Below the pieces are notes generated by a model. It saw nothing but the letters and a program-made list of their open reading frames with translations. It did no database searches and was not told the DNA's origin. A stretch of DNA of 64,000 nt from Berberis thunbergii (taxonomy: Eukaryota; Streptophyta; Magnoliopsida; Ranunculales; Berberidaceae), in the NCBI GenBank assembly GCA_003290165.1, contig QNQO01006272.1, positions 186,001-250,000 of the forward strand. The letters run 5' to 3'. Positions 1-11,284 of the stretch are shown here, in pieces (within the stretch, counting starts at the first letter, position 1; each line of letters begins with the position of its first letter). The position numbers were made by a program, and so were the translations under genes.

Positions 1-614
1 ATATTGAATTGATTAGGGATGTATCGTGTTCCCTTTCTCTATAGCTCAATATATGACATGTATTATTACAGATCTGATTAAAAATCAAATTTTGGATCTG
101 GGTTTTGCGAGTTTTTTTTTACCCAAAAAAAGGATGGGTATTTGAAAATTTCATAAAATGCTAAATTTCGATCTGGGTTTGTTAGGTTATAAAGATAGAT
201 AGCTATTTGAAATAATTGGGTAATTAGATTGTTTTCTGTATACAAATATTTGTTTTGTTGAAATTGAGCCCGGTTTTAGCATTAAAAGAGACTTCAAATT
301 GGTTTTGTACTTGGTGTATTCAGTGAATGGTTTTATTTATCAGTTGAGAAACTAGAAAAATAAAATAAAATTGAGTGAATTACTTGGCAGTCTAGGTTCA
401 GAAGATTATGATTGTTAACATGTTGATGTGTCAATACCGCCTGTTGGAATTGTTTCTACTGTTTTCTCGCGGTTTTTGTACTAATATCTGTTACTTAAGC
501 TCAGAAATTAGTTGATGGGTTTTTTTTTTGTTCCCCTTTCAAGGATATTGCATACTAATTCTTGGTTACGTTGCATTTGATTATCTTATAGCTGTTGCAA
601 TATACTAGTAAAAC
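1..614 (+). other. Leader region of the CDC45-like pseudogene, probable 5' UTR intron
   Basis: No coding sequence is visible. A TACTAAT branch-point-like motif at 553-559 lies about 32 bases before an AG at 590-591, after a T-rich stretch. The CDC45 start codon follows at 615. This is the layout of the 3' end of an intron in the 5' untranslated leader. The donor site is not identified and may lie outside the window. If the leader intron is real, the downstream copy was not made by reverse transcription of a spliced mRNA. Confidence 0.45.
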
Positions 615-2397
615 ATGGTGAGGGAAGAGAATGTTGCAACTTTCTATTCTCAATTGCATGAGGCGGCGTTGGCGTCACCTTCTTCTCCATTACTGATTTT
701 CCATCAACATCAGATGTGGATTCTCTTTGTGCCCTTAAGATGATATTCCATGTCCTTGAATCTGATTCGGTTCGCTACGCGTGTTACCCAGTTTCATCCT
801 TCAAGGAAATCCACACAGTAATTCTTCTAATAAATTGGGGCTGCCACCGTGACCTGTGTCAAATTCTGAATCTAGGCCCTCGTGCTCGTGCTCGTGTCTT
901 TGTTGTTTGATAGTCACCGTCCAATTCATCTTCACAATCTCAATGACCAGAATGATCAGGTTGTTGTTCTTTATACTCATGATGATGAGCAACAAGCTGA
1001 TTTAGCCTATGATTTTGACGTCTCCGCTCTTGCTAATGCATCTGATTTGAAATAGTGATGATGAAAATGAGCTTGACAACTCAGATGATGATAGTGAAAG
1101 CGAGGATGAAGATAACAATGGCTCTGGTAGACATAAGCGGAGAAAAATCTGAAAAGAATCAGAAGAAGACCCAATTAAGCTTTTCCGGAAGCTTAAGAGA
1201 GAGTATTATCATTTGGGTACTTTCCATGTAAAACCTTCTGGATGTTTGATGTTTGATCTGTCAGATTCTCTTCATAAGATTAACAAGGAGTTGCTTTGGT
1301 TAGCTTGCGTTTCTTTAACTGATCAGTTTGTTCATGAGAGACTAACTAATGAGAGATACCTTACTGAAGTTATGGATCTTGAACAATATATCGGTGACTT
1401 GGGAAACGTGGGTGCAATTAATTCAGTAACCCTTAAAGATGGGACAAAAATCAGGGCACCAGATTCATCTAGAATTGCTTATGAAGATGAACTGAGGTTG
1501 ATGTTGTTAAGAGAGTGGAACTTATTTGATGCTATGATTTGTTCATCCTACATCGCAACCAAGCTGAAGACTTGGAGTGACAATGGGTTGAAGAAACTCA
1601 AGCTTCTTTTGGCCAGAATGGGATTTGCCTTGGTTGACTGTCAGCAGAAATTTCAGTACATGAACCATGAAGTAAAACGGAAAATGAAAGATGAGTTTGA
1701 ATGAATTCTACCTGAGTATGGACTCAATGAATTTTACTACCGGAGTTTCTTGCGCTTGCATGGCTATAGCTCAAAGGTATCTGCTGCCGATGTGGTGTAT
1801 GGGATTACTGCATTGCTGGAATCATTTGTACAGTCAGATGGATCTTGTGCTTCCCAACAGTTTGGGGTGGCCTATGATGCCTTATCCTCGAACAATCTCG
1901 ATACCTTAAAAATGGGGATGCAAACTGCAATTAAGATACAAAGGGCAATCATTTCTTGAAATGCAGCTATAACCAAGAGCGGGTCTATTAGAAGCTGGAG
2001 AAACTTCAGGTGGGTGAAACTTGAAGATGCAGCAGACACAAAATTATTGGGTTATCCTCAAGCTTTAACTAAATTCTGTTACTTCTTGATGGATGCTTTG
2101 TGGGAGAAAGGTGCAAAGCCTAAGCCTATGATCTGTGCTTGCGTAGCACAAGAACCTAACAAGGTTTTAATTGTAGGGGTGTGTGGGAAACCCTGTCTTG
2201 GAGCAGTTCAAGGGAATGCATTTGGGGTTGCTTTTAGAGCAGCAGCTGAAGAGATTGGAGCTGACTTCTTTCATGAGTTGTTTGACTCTTCCTGGATAGT
2301 TTTGGATATGGTTGCAGTTAACTCTTTTATGATTAGGATAAGTGAGAAACTTCGACATGAACTTTCTTTTGAAATTGTAAAAATTACAGTGATCTAA
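615..2397 (+). pseudogene. CDC45: CDC45-like replication factor, broken
   Basis: CDC45 is the non-enzymatic partner of MCM2-7 and GINS in the CMG replicative helicase and acts in the nucleus at replication origins and forks. The reading starts MVREENVATFYSQLHEAA, as in plant CDC45. It continues through DSLCALKMIFHVLESDSV, an acidic serine-rich linker (about 1050-1130), GTFHVKPSGCLMFDLSDS, and the conserved C-terminal stretches VCGKPCLGAVQGNAFGVAF and FDSSWIVLDMVAVNSFMIR. The coding part looks intronless. It is disrupted by a one-base loss near 701, a one-base gain near 907, a shift near 1050, and in-frame TGA codons at 1150-1152, 1702-1704 and 1957-1959. A six-base gctcgt unit is repeated near 880-893. 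Six lesions in 1.8 kb are too many for ordinary assembly error, so I call a pseudogene. A working CDC45 would have to lie elsewhere in the genome. Confidence 0.88.
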
Positions 2398-3684
2398 TTG
2401 AGTTTTATTTTCTATCCAAATTTACCTTCTCGAGGCCAAATAATGGTATATGTTTCTTTATTTGATAAAGTACTGATAGTATGTCTAATAAACCGTCTCT
2501 GAATAATATATAGTGTTTGTGATTCTTGGCTCCTGGGTTCACTTTGGAAACTCTGTTGCTAATTTTTTATGGAAACAGTGGGAAATTTATTGAGGTGTAT
2601 ATGCATAAAAACATGCTTTTGATTCCTTAGATTGAATGCAATTAAAAGGAGCTGTATACTGAAAGCACTACACAAATAGCTTAGAGGTCTAATAGTCAAT
2701 CAACCTCATTGTAAATTTTCCATTTTGAACCTTTGTGTGGCGAGAACATGGTCAAGTTGATGATTTCTCGTTTCGGTCTTGCCTTCATTATTTTGACTTG
2801 AGATGTTAATCCTACTTTTTATCTAATCCTAAACCAAACACCAACTGCAAATGTACAAGAGAAATTCTTTTGTCCACAACTTTGCAAAATTAGGAAAGCA
2901 AATAAAGAAGAAACACGTCAGTTTTCTCTTCTTCCATCTATTCTTATCTGATACTTATGTTCACTGATCTAATTTCCTACTATTTTCATATACTTGAACT
3001 TCAACTGTTTTTTGTTTTGTATCAGATTTTGTTTGATAATATTGTAGAGAAAACTCTTGGTCACCAAGATGAAATGATTGCATTGACTGGATCTGATGTT
3101 ATGCTGACATTCATACTGCACACCTCTGAAAAGAACTCCAAATCAATTTTGAGTTGCAAGCAATTAAACAGATTTTACCTCAGAACTGGACTTGTCAATC
3201 AGTTTTCTAGAATTTCTTTCATAATTTGTATGCCAGACATTAAACAGATCTTCAAAACTTGTGAACAAATGAAATAAGGCACATAAATGTTTTGCTTGTG
3301 CTCCGCCAATGAGGACACTTACTGAATTCCTTCTCTTTCTCTTTTAACCATATCGGTATTAAATTACCAAACTAACCATTATCTATATTGTCAATCGAAC
3401 GGCAAGAAAATCTAAAACTAGCAGCTAGAGCATGAGCCAGCTCATTTAACACAAGACAATACTCTTTCTGAAGGAAGCATAGATATAATATTCTTCAAAA
3501 AATGGCATCTGACACCAAATAAGATGATATGCGTCGGCATCCAGCCCTTATCAAGGCACCAATATAGAGTTTTCATAGCAGCGAGAAACTTTGTATAAAA
3601 ATCTACTACTCAACTTCAGTCTCCAAAACGCCTCTCACAGTAGCCAAAATCTGCCCTGACCAATAACAATTGCAGCTCCATATG
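2398..3684. other. Spacer after CDC45; one unexplained reading
   Basis: AT-rich sequence after the CDC45 reading, probably old 3' UTR followed by spacer. A plus-strand open reading at 2957-3277 contains QILFDNIVEKTLGHQDEMIA followed by a serine- and leucine-rich part. It follows a T-rich stretch and could be an exon relic, but I do not recognise the family. No repeat with clear ends is visible here. Confidence 0.3.
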
Positions 3685-3881
3685 CAAGGGCGGAGCCTGA
3701 ACTCTCATGGAAGGGCAACTAATTATTATGTGATGGAGTAACGGACCAACCACTTAAGGAAATGTGAGGGAGCAAAATGGGGGTGAAAAAAGAAATGCAT
3801 CATTTTTAGGGGGGCAATCAGTAGTACTAACCAAGTGAACCCTACTATTCCATATGTAAATTAACAACATTTTCAAAGTTG

Positions 3882-4010
3882 CCAATGGTGTTATGGTCTA
3901 GTGGTTTGTCCCCCACCTCCTAGGTTCGAGACCCACATGGTTTCTTTCTTCACACCTTGTTGATAGGTTGTGGGATCCTTAAAATCCAGCTCGTTTTCCC
4001 AAAAAAAAAA
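3882..4010 (+). mobile_element. tRNA-derived SINE with 14-bp target duplication
   Basis: A 129-bp element with a tRNA-like head. It has a Pol III A-box-like TGGTCTAGTGG at 3894-3904 and a B-box GGTTCGAGACC at 3923-3933. A short unrelated body and an A10 tail (4001-4010) follow. It is flanked by perfect copies of CATTTTCAAAGTTG at 3868-3881 and 4011-4024. Boxes, A-tail and target duplication together are diagnostic of a SINE moved by LINE reverse transcriptase. I do not know the family name. Confidence 0.88.
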
Positions 4011-4252
4011 CATTTTCAAAGTTGGGGGTTGGGCGTGTCCATATGTACCTCTAAGATTTGAATATTGTGACATAGTTTGGATACTATAGGTCGCACCTTG
4101 TTGATAGGTTGTGGGATCCTTAAAACCCAGCTCGCTTTAAAAAAAAAAAAAAAAAAATTCAAAGTTTGGGGCGGGGGGGGGGGGGGGGGGGGGGTTGGCG
4201 GCATGTCCATATGTACCTCTAAGGTTTGAATATTGTGACATAGTTTGGATAA
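3951..4252 (+). repeat. Tandem duplication of the SINE 3' half, with poly(A) and poly(G) expansion
   Basis: Two head-to-tail copies start at 3951 and 4092 (141-base step). Each begins CACCTTGTTGATAGGTTGTG or a near-identical form. Each carries the SINE 3' half, its A-tail and the flank reading tccatatgtacctctaag. The second copy is longer because its A-run reaches about 18 bases and it holds 22 consecutive G at 4173-4194. The duplication includes flanking DNA, so it arose after the SINE inserted. Confidence 0.8.
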
Positions 4253-5720
4253 TTGGATCAGTGTTGCCCGCAGAAATCGATTTGGTTCCATTTGTTGTTG
4301 ATGTAGTATGAAACTTGTAGCTTGCTTCTTGTTTAGTAAGCTATAGACCAAGCTCTGACTTCTAAGTGATAGCTCTGAGTTAACCCATGCATACTAGAGA
4401 CTTACCTTCGAAAACCACACTATAACATAAAAATAGTTTAATAATTAATTACTGTAACATATTTTTTTTATTCCTAGACAAACCAAACTCTGACTGCATT
4501 TGGGAGCCTTCGCTGACTTATTTTGGGTTGGAGGTGGTAGATCGCTCAATGAATTTCTTTTTAAAAACTTATCCATAACTGAAACAAAAAAAAGATCATA
4601 TAAGACTGCGTTCAATATATTTATATATCCTAAAAATTTAAATGAATAAAACCAAAATCATATATTCCATGTAGTCAAATTTGTGCTTCTAGAGAGCGAT
4701 GCTTGACATGCAAATTCCTAGATAACGGTGATTTTATGCATGGAATGATATACTGATGCAGAAAGCACAAGCATAATATCATTCATCGATTAAATATTGG
4801 ACCAATAGAACAACCAAACTTAGGAAATGAACCACTTTTAACAAAAATATTGAATACCCAATTTAACCATCATTGCAACATAGAGCAAAAGGTGAAATAA
4901 ACAACCCAAATTAGATGAGAGGTATCACCTTTTTCGCAAATATCAAATGGCCAAGTAAAAAAGTTATGAATAAAACAAGGAAAAAGATCAAACCAAAGAA
5001 AGTATATCAGTAAAAAGGTGTAATAAATCATACCCATCTCCAGAAAGTGCACAATCATAAAAACATGAACCCCATTCAGAATTTCCAGCAAATTATCGCC
5101 AAAATAACAAATTCATGCAAAATATACTTGCAATTAATGAAGCCCCACAAACAGACTCCCCTCCCTATCTTTTTGCTTCATACAAGAAGTTGGTAAAAGA
5201 GCACCCAAAGTAGCCGTGCCACATAGATGTGCTTTGGTAAAGTTCTTGGAAGGTGGAACCAGGTCACACAAAACTCATCGGGATGGTGGACACGAAACAG
5301 AAGAGGAATCGAAGGACTGACACGATACTTCGATCATTGACGCCAAAAAATGAAATTTTGGGGTTTACATGAGGTTTCCATGCCTGAGTGAGGAGGGAGT
5401 AGTAAACAAGATTTCTCATTTTGTGAAGACGAACTCAGTGAATCTCATTGCACTTCTGAAGCTCTTTTCCCAGAGAAGTGATAGTTTATGAGTTATAACA
5501 GATTATTAGAGAGATTTGGGGAATTTGAATTGTTGAACTAGTGAGAGGTGTGCTAAGATTTTGGGAGTTTGGTGGAGAAGAAAAGATCTAATGGGGGCAA
5601 ATCAAAATTGTATGTAAACTTAGGGAAAAAATGATTTTAAATGTTTTTTCTTTTTTCAAAAAAGTCAGGGGGGCATGTGCCTCCATTTGCCCCTATGTAG
5701 TTTCGTGCCTGGGTTTTTAG
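4253..5720. other. AT-rich spacer, nothing recognised
   Basis: No gene or bounded repeat was recognised. The short open readings here have biased composition and no conserved motif. The stretch at about 5100-5500 is less AT-rich and has protein-like readings on the minus strand, but it contains stops and I could not identify it. Confidence 0.3.
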
Positions 5721-5728
5721 GTTCCACG

Positions 5729-6868
5729 TAGGGGTGGGCATCCTATCCCGCGATCTCGTTCCCGTCCCGTCCCGATTTTTTCGGGTCTTAATGGGATTGA
5801 AAAATTTAATCCTGATCCCGTCCCATCCCAATCTAAAATGGGATGGGATGGGATGAAGATTTTCAATCCCGCCAATTCCGTCCCGAACTAATTTATTAAT
5901 ATTCATTATTAATATTTTTATTTAATTATTTACTTTAGAATTGTGGATGCCCATACAAATATACTGATGTATATAACATTTTTACTTTTTTAGCATCTCA
6001 TTGAATCTCTCACACATCTCTAAATTTGTATTTTGTAATACTGTTCAATTCTCAATTAGTTGCTGCTACCTTTGGTGATATGCTTAATCTTCAACAACAA
6101 CTCTTCGAAGCCACATGACATTAAAGTCATTAACATTGTTTCAGAGCTGGAGAAAAGTTGGCAGAGTGGAATTGTTTCTTTACCAGTTCAAGGTAGCCTG
6201 AGACTTTAGGAAGCCTAATAGAGAGACCCACAAGGCCAATCTGAAGTTCTGAACCTATTTAGCAGAGTTGAGGCAGAATAATACCCAACTACTAAGAACT
6301 TTTGAAAACTAACTAAGATAATTTTGATAAAAGGGCACAACTGATACAGAATCGTGCAGCTATGCGCTAAGACTTACTGGAGTATGTTAAAATTCAAAGG
6401 GAGATGACCTTAAAATGCAAATAAGAGCTTGGCTTCTTTCAGCCAAGTATTTATCCATTGAACACTTCAAGTACGCATGACTGTGTTAGTGGCAGTAGAG
6501 AAAATGTAAGATGCTACTATAAAGTGCATGTGCGCAATAGCTATTTTGCTGAAATGTAGCTTTAGGACATTGTAAACAGTTTTGCATTTCAGCAGTTTAG
6601 CAGTTATGCTTTAATTCTGCAATTCAGCAGTTTTGCATTTCAGTTTATTGTGAAATTTGCTCGTTAACCAATACTGAAGAAGTTCAGAAGTTTATTCTTT
6701 AATTCTGCAAGTGAAGAAGATTGGCACGCTGATCCCGTCCCGAACCCTTTTGGGATGGAACGAGGTCGCGATGGGGTTTTTCCCATCTCGTCCCGTCCCG
6801 ATCCCGTATGAACGGGATGGGATAGGGATGGGTATATCTCGTCCCATCCCGTCCCGTGCCCACCCCTA
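5729..6868. mobile_element. Non-autonomous hAT (Ac-like) element, copy 1
   Basis: A 1,140-bp element starting TAGGGGTGGGCATCC and ending GTGCCCACCCCTA. It is flanked by 8-bp duplications gttccacg (5721-5728) and gttccatg (6869-6876), with one mismatch. Subterminal regions are dense in repeated CCCGTCCC / GGGATGGGATGG blocks in opposite orientation at the two ends. No transposase reading is present, so it must be moved by a partner. Eight-base target duplications and TAGGG ends place it in hAT. The interior is AT-rich and unrecognised. Confidence 0.87.
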
Positions 6869-6930
6869 GTTCCATGTGTATTCAGTCATTTTCGTGGTAG
6901 TGTTTAGAGCGATATTTTCCAACCTTATAG

Positions 6931-7433
6931 GCAGCGATGGAGCAGTTGCCCCTCCTTCAATTTTGAAAATCCTTTGTAGTACATGGTTTAAGTGGGTCCC
7001 ATTAGTTTGGTATTTGTTAGATTGCCCCCTTCTATTTTATCAAACACTCACCAAGCCCCCTCTTTTCCCGAGTCTCATATAATATCAAATAGTTTCCACC
7101 ACTTCTACCCAAAACTTTTGAGCCACAAAAATTTCTTACAAATACATTATTATCTATATATGTAGCTTCTGAATTATTCTTAAAATACACTTATAAATAT
7201 AAAAAAGCTGATTTATATCTTACCTTAAATCTCTAGAGTTAATCTTATCTTCAAATTAGATTCAATTAAATTTCCAAGCTTTGCAACGAATAACTTGGTT
7301 GGTAGCTCAAATACCTTTTTAAAATCTTGAAATTAGAATAATATGAAACAATTTTATGCAAGAGATTCATGCGAATAAATGTTGTTAAGATACGTTATGT
7401 TTCACGCCACTTTGCCCCCTTGGATCCGCCATT
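6931..7433. mobile_element. Short hAT-like element beside copy 2
   Basis: The left end reads GCAGCGATGGAGCAGTTGCC and the right end, reversed, reads CAATGGCGGATCCAAGGGGG. These are imperfect inverted ends of the (C/G)A..GGCGGA..C type that also bounds the element at 34833. The sequence cttatag is found immediately left (6924-6930) and right (7436-7442, one base further out), which resembles a hAT target duplication. The exact ends are uncertain by one or two bases. No coding capacity. Confidence 0.55.
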
Positions 7434-7443
7434 GACTTATAGA

Positions 7444-8984
7444 TAGGGGTGGGCACGGTCCGGATCGGTTCCAAATTTGAAGGAACCTAACTCGAACCGT
7501 TTAAAAATAACGGATCCGGTCCGGTCCGGATCCCCTCATTTTGAACATTGGAACCGAACCTAACTCGAACCGTTTGGAACGGTCCGGTTCCTACGGTTCC
7601 AAACGGTTCCAATGTTCAAAATCTGGGGATCTTCTTTAAAATGAATCCAAACCAGAAAGCAGAGATTGGTATTCAGATGTGAAAATCTTATAATTAGATT
7701 CACTGAATCCAACAAACAGAACAAACCCATGGTCTCAATTTTCTCTCAGAAAATTAAAATGAAAGAAACAGAGAGAGAGGCGAATCATGAACAAAATTAT
7801 TACTCCTATTTGAAAAACAAACATTAAACATTTGATAGTGCCCTAGATCAATACTACAATACATCAAGAACAAAATTACAAAAGATTAAATATTTTTCTT
7901 ACTTCCTCTTGGTGAAAGAGTTGAACTTTGGTGGGCGAGAGAACAGTTGAAGCACGCACATGAAAATGGAGAAAGGAGGCAATGGAGAAAGAAACAGAGA
8001 TCAACTAATTACCACCAAATCCATCAAATCAGATCTCAAAACCATCATCACTTCCATCCATCTTTCCTTCAATCCCTTTCAAAATATGAGGTAGGAACCT
8101 CACATACACCAACCCAACACCCTGTAAACATCTTGCAGATTACAAGCACAAGCATGGTTTTCTTCTTCAGGGAGTGCAAGTTGCCCCATTTCAACATCGA
8201 TCGATCCCGCTTCAATGACCTTCAAGGCCTATTTCTTCAAATCAACATATTTTAGGAACGATTTGGTCATCAGATCATTCATCTCTTCTCAGTTCCAGAA
8301 CAGAAAAACAGGGGAGAAACATCAAAGAGAGGAGAGACCTCTTCTTCGACAGACCTCATCCCTTCGACAAACCTCTTCTTCGACAGACCTCTTCTTCGAC
8401 TGATCTCACTTCTTCGACAGACCTCTTCTTCGACAGAGAGAGGAGACGAGAGGAGAAGAGATCTCCTTCTCGAGACAGAGAGCAGAGAGAGGAGAGGGAG
8501 ATCTCGCTGATCTCTTCTTCGACAGCTCTCATCCCTTCGACAGACCTCTTCTTCGACAAAGAGAGGAGAGGAGAGGAGAGGAGAGGAGAAGGAGATCTCC
8601 TTCTCGAGACAGAGAAAGGAGAGGAGAGGAGAGGAGAGGAGAAGGATCCTTCTCGAGACAGAGAGCAGAGAGAGGAGAAATCCTTCGACCTTCCTTAGGT
8701 TTTGCAGAGAGGAGAGTTCAGTTTGGCTTTGGCTGTTTAGGTTTAGGTTTGGTTTGGTTTATGGTTTTATAATTTATAGTAAATGGGATTTGAAACGGTC
8801 CGGACGGGTCCAACCCGGACCGTTTCGTTTTTAAAATTAGGAACCGGGACCGGACCGTTTTATAACGGATCCGGACCGATCCGGACCGTATCTAAAAATT
8901 TATAATTTAAATCCGGACCGTTTAGAGGAAAACGGTCCGGTTCGAGTTGAATCCGCGGATCGTGGACCCGTTTGCCCACCCCTA
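7444..8984. mobile_element. Non-autonomous hAT (Ac-like) element, copy 2
   Basis: A 1,541-bp element with ends TAGGGGTGGGCACGG and TTTGCCCACCCCTA and perfect 8-bp duplications cttataga (7436-7443 and 8985-8992). Subterminal zones repeat AACGGTCCGG, ATCCGGACCG and related words. Several contain AAACGG, the core bound by maize Ac transposase (known for Ac; its use here is inference). The interior includes a TTCTTCGACAGACCTC repeat block. It inserted directly next to the short hAT-like element that ends at 7433. Confidence 0.9.
8325..8695. repeat. Simple tandem repeats inside hAT copy 2
   Basis: Variable copies of a 15-17 base unit reading CTCTTCTTCGACAGACCT, mixed with GGAGAGGAGAGG and CTTCTCGAGACAGAGAG units. 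They give low-complexity open readings on both strands that I do not treat as genes. Confidence 0.8.
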
Positions 8985-9011
8985 CTTATAGATACATATG
9001 CGCTAACACGT

Positions 9012-9326
9012 CTATATCTATATTATAATTCAGAATGGTGTTTTACTATTCATTGCTGACTAGGACAAAGTCAAATCAAAATGATTAGAGATAAAAGATG
9101 ATTAAGATTGAAAGTTGGAAAATATATTGAATTTGAGGGTTGAGATTCATTTGGCATATTTGTAAATCTATATCTATATTACAATTCAGAATGGTGTTTT
9201 ACTATTCATTGCTGACTGGGACAAAGTCAATTTGAAAGGATTAGAGATAAAAGATGGTTAAGATTGAAAGTTGGAAAATATATTGAATTTGATGATTGAG
9301 ATTCATTTGGCATATTTGTAAATATA
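9012..9326. repeat. 156-bp tandem duplication
   Basis: Two near-identical copies start at 9012 and 9168 with CTATATCTATATTA. Each runs to CATATTTGTAAAT. They differ at roughly a dozen positions by eye, for example gactaggac versus gactgggac. They lie just right of hAT copy 2 and are AT-rich and non-coding. Confidence 0.85.
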
Positions 9327-10089
9327 GAACATATAGAAGAGCAAAAATAAAAAAAACTTTCGAAAAGTTTTTGGTGGAATGTACATGTGGCGGAGAGAGA
9401 AAGTATTGTGTTTTTCTATTAGCAAATTGAAATTATCATAACTATCTACATCGTCATCAGATTTTGGCAAACTTAGTATGATTGAAATGCATTTTTGAAG
9501 ATCTTTCCAACAAAATCAATAATCAATACAAGCTCCAAAATTTTAAAAATATATATTTTATAATTAAAAAACATATAAGGTATTTCATGTCTTCAATAGT
9601 TTTCAAAGCAATGAGACGGGCTGATTATACTAGAAAAAAATGAGTGGAACATCTTATTGCACATTTAAACAAAAGCCCTAAACTTCATATTTTGGCGAAT
9701 TCAAAGATTGGGGGAGAACTCATTCTCGACGTTTAAATATTTTCTCCAATTGATTCAAATTGATTGAGCCTAACCCTAAATTTTATAATATATATTTTTA
9801 CTTTAGAATATGCTTGCATTTCAATACTGATTGAGAGCGAAAATGAGGATAATGACGGAGGTGTTAAGTAACAAAATGTTTAATAAAAATAAAATTATGT
9901 AAAGTGCCAACAGCATGGGCCATACTCTAGTATGTGATAAAACAAAACATTTGAAGAAAAGTCAATGGACCAACATTGATATAGTGTTTAATAAGGACAT
10001 CATGAGTGCTTGTTATATGCAAATTCCAAACGGTACGAAGAAGTTAGTTGTTGAATGGATGGCCAAGAAGTTGAGTAATGTTACAGTTT
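9327..10089. other. AT-rich spacer, nothing recognised
   Basis: No open reading with a conserved motif and no bounded repeat was seen before the SINE target duplication at 10090. Confidence 0.3.
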
Positions 10090-10104
10090 AAAAAATATAC
10101 AAAT

Positions 10105-10311
10105 TTTTTTTTTTAAAGAAATTGGATCGTTGACCCTTTTTATTTATTTATTTATTTATTAATTCATGCCCAAAGGCTATAATATTGTTTCCACTTAATG
10201 TCCTCGTCGCCTCCATCTCGCATATAGACAAATTCTAACTGGTGAGTCTCGAATCGAGACCTCTCACAAGGAGAGTAAATGTCCGACCAACTGAACTATA
10301 ATTGGTGGACT
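10105..10311 (-). mobile_element. tRNA-derived SINE, minus strand, 15-bp target duplication
   Basis: Read on the minus strand, the element starts near 10311. It has an A-box-like TAGTTCAGTTGG (10288-10299) and a B-box-like GATTCGAGACTC (within 10242-10258). It ends in an (ATAA)n-type tail and A-run at the left (10105-10165). Perfect copies of AAAAAATATACAAAT flank it at 10090-10104 and 10312-10326. Head, tail and duplication support a SINE from a different family than the one at 3882. Confidence 0.85.
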
Positions 10312-10326
10312 AAAAAATATACAAAT

Positions 10327-11279
10327 AATTTCTTATTAGGTGTCCAAATAAGTTGATCAGGAAAACCTCTTTCTCTGAATTTTGAATTGAAAATGGTTTA
10401 TTGATTATGCTCACTAAAAATGTTTTTAATGATAACAAAAGCATTCACCTATGGCCATTAGATTCGACTATTAGTTTAGACAAAATCATCCACTTGTAGG
10501 TAAGTAAGATCAGTAACGTGATCCTTAAGAGGGTAGGAATCTGCAAACCTGTTGTCGTCCCACAAGTTGATAAAACTGTCATTGCAATAGGCCTCCCTAA
10601 ACGAAAACGAAAAGAACCTCCATCTTTTGGTAAGATCAATTACCATAGAGATGAATTGTTGTAGTATATGATGAATTTCACAAACTTACTCCATATTGAT
10701 TCAGTTTGCTGATTATAATTAAAGCCTCCAACATACTTGACCCTGTAATTACCAAAACAAAATGGCGTCAAATAGTTCAAGAAAAGGTGGGAAGGAACAC
10801 ATGCTTCCAATTCAAACTTAGATTAGTAAGATATTGTAATTTAATGTACCATATATTGGTGGCAGATATTAATTAATTAATGAAAAAGGATACAGTAGAA
10901 TGAATCTTTCACTAAGTTGTTGCTGTGTTCCAAAACCTTATAATAAAAAAAAAAAAAAAAAAACAAAAGATTAGTTTAATCACATAGATTATGGTAAAAA
11001 CAACCAATTACCCCAGAATTTTATTTAATTTCTCCCCCTCCCTGTCTTTCCCTCCTCCAAAGAAAATCTCACTTCTCGCATGGACCAGTCCAAAGGGAAA
11101 AAGACATCCCACTCCTCAATTAGAAAAATATTTCTACAATAAAATTCCAAGAACCTTGTAGGATCTGCCCACCTAGATCCCCCCATCAATTTATGCTTTG
11201 AAGAGTGATAGACTGCATATCTGTCGTGACATAATATTGGCCATGGTGGAATGGTTAGTATGAATCTCATCTCCATTTT
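10327..11279 (-). other. Spacer with unidentified exon-like readings on the minus strand
   Basis: On the minus strand a reading around 10480-10600 contains FREAYCNDSFINLWDDNRF and then DSYPLKDHVTDLTYL, ending at a stop near 10478. A possible donor GTAAGTTTG lies near 10690, and T-rich acceptor-like sequence precedes the reading. The composition is protein-like, but I do not recognise the family and cannot define exons. An A-run of about 20 lies near 10950. Nothing else is recognised. Confidence 0.3.
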
Positions 11280-11284
11280 CATTT

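Noticed and set aside
4016..4351. Minus-strand 111-residue reading with Pro and Phe runs
   Set aside because: Proline and phenylalanine runs come from poly(G) and poly(A) tracts of the duplicated SINE tail.
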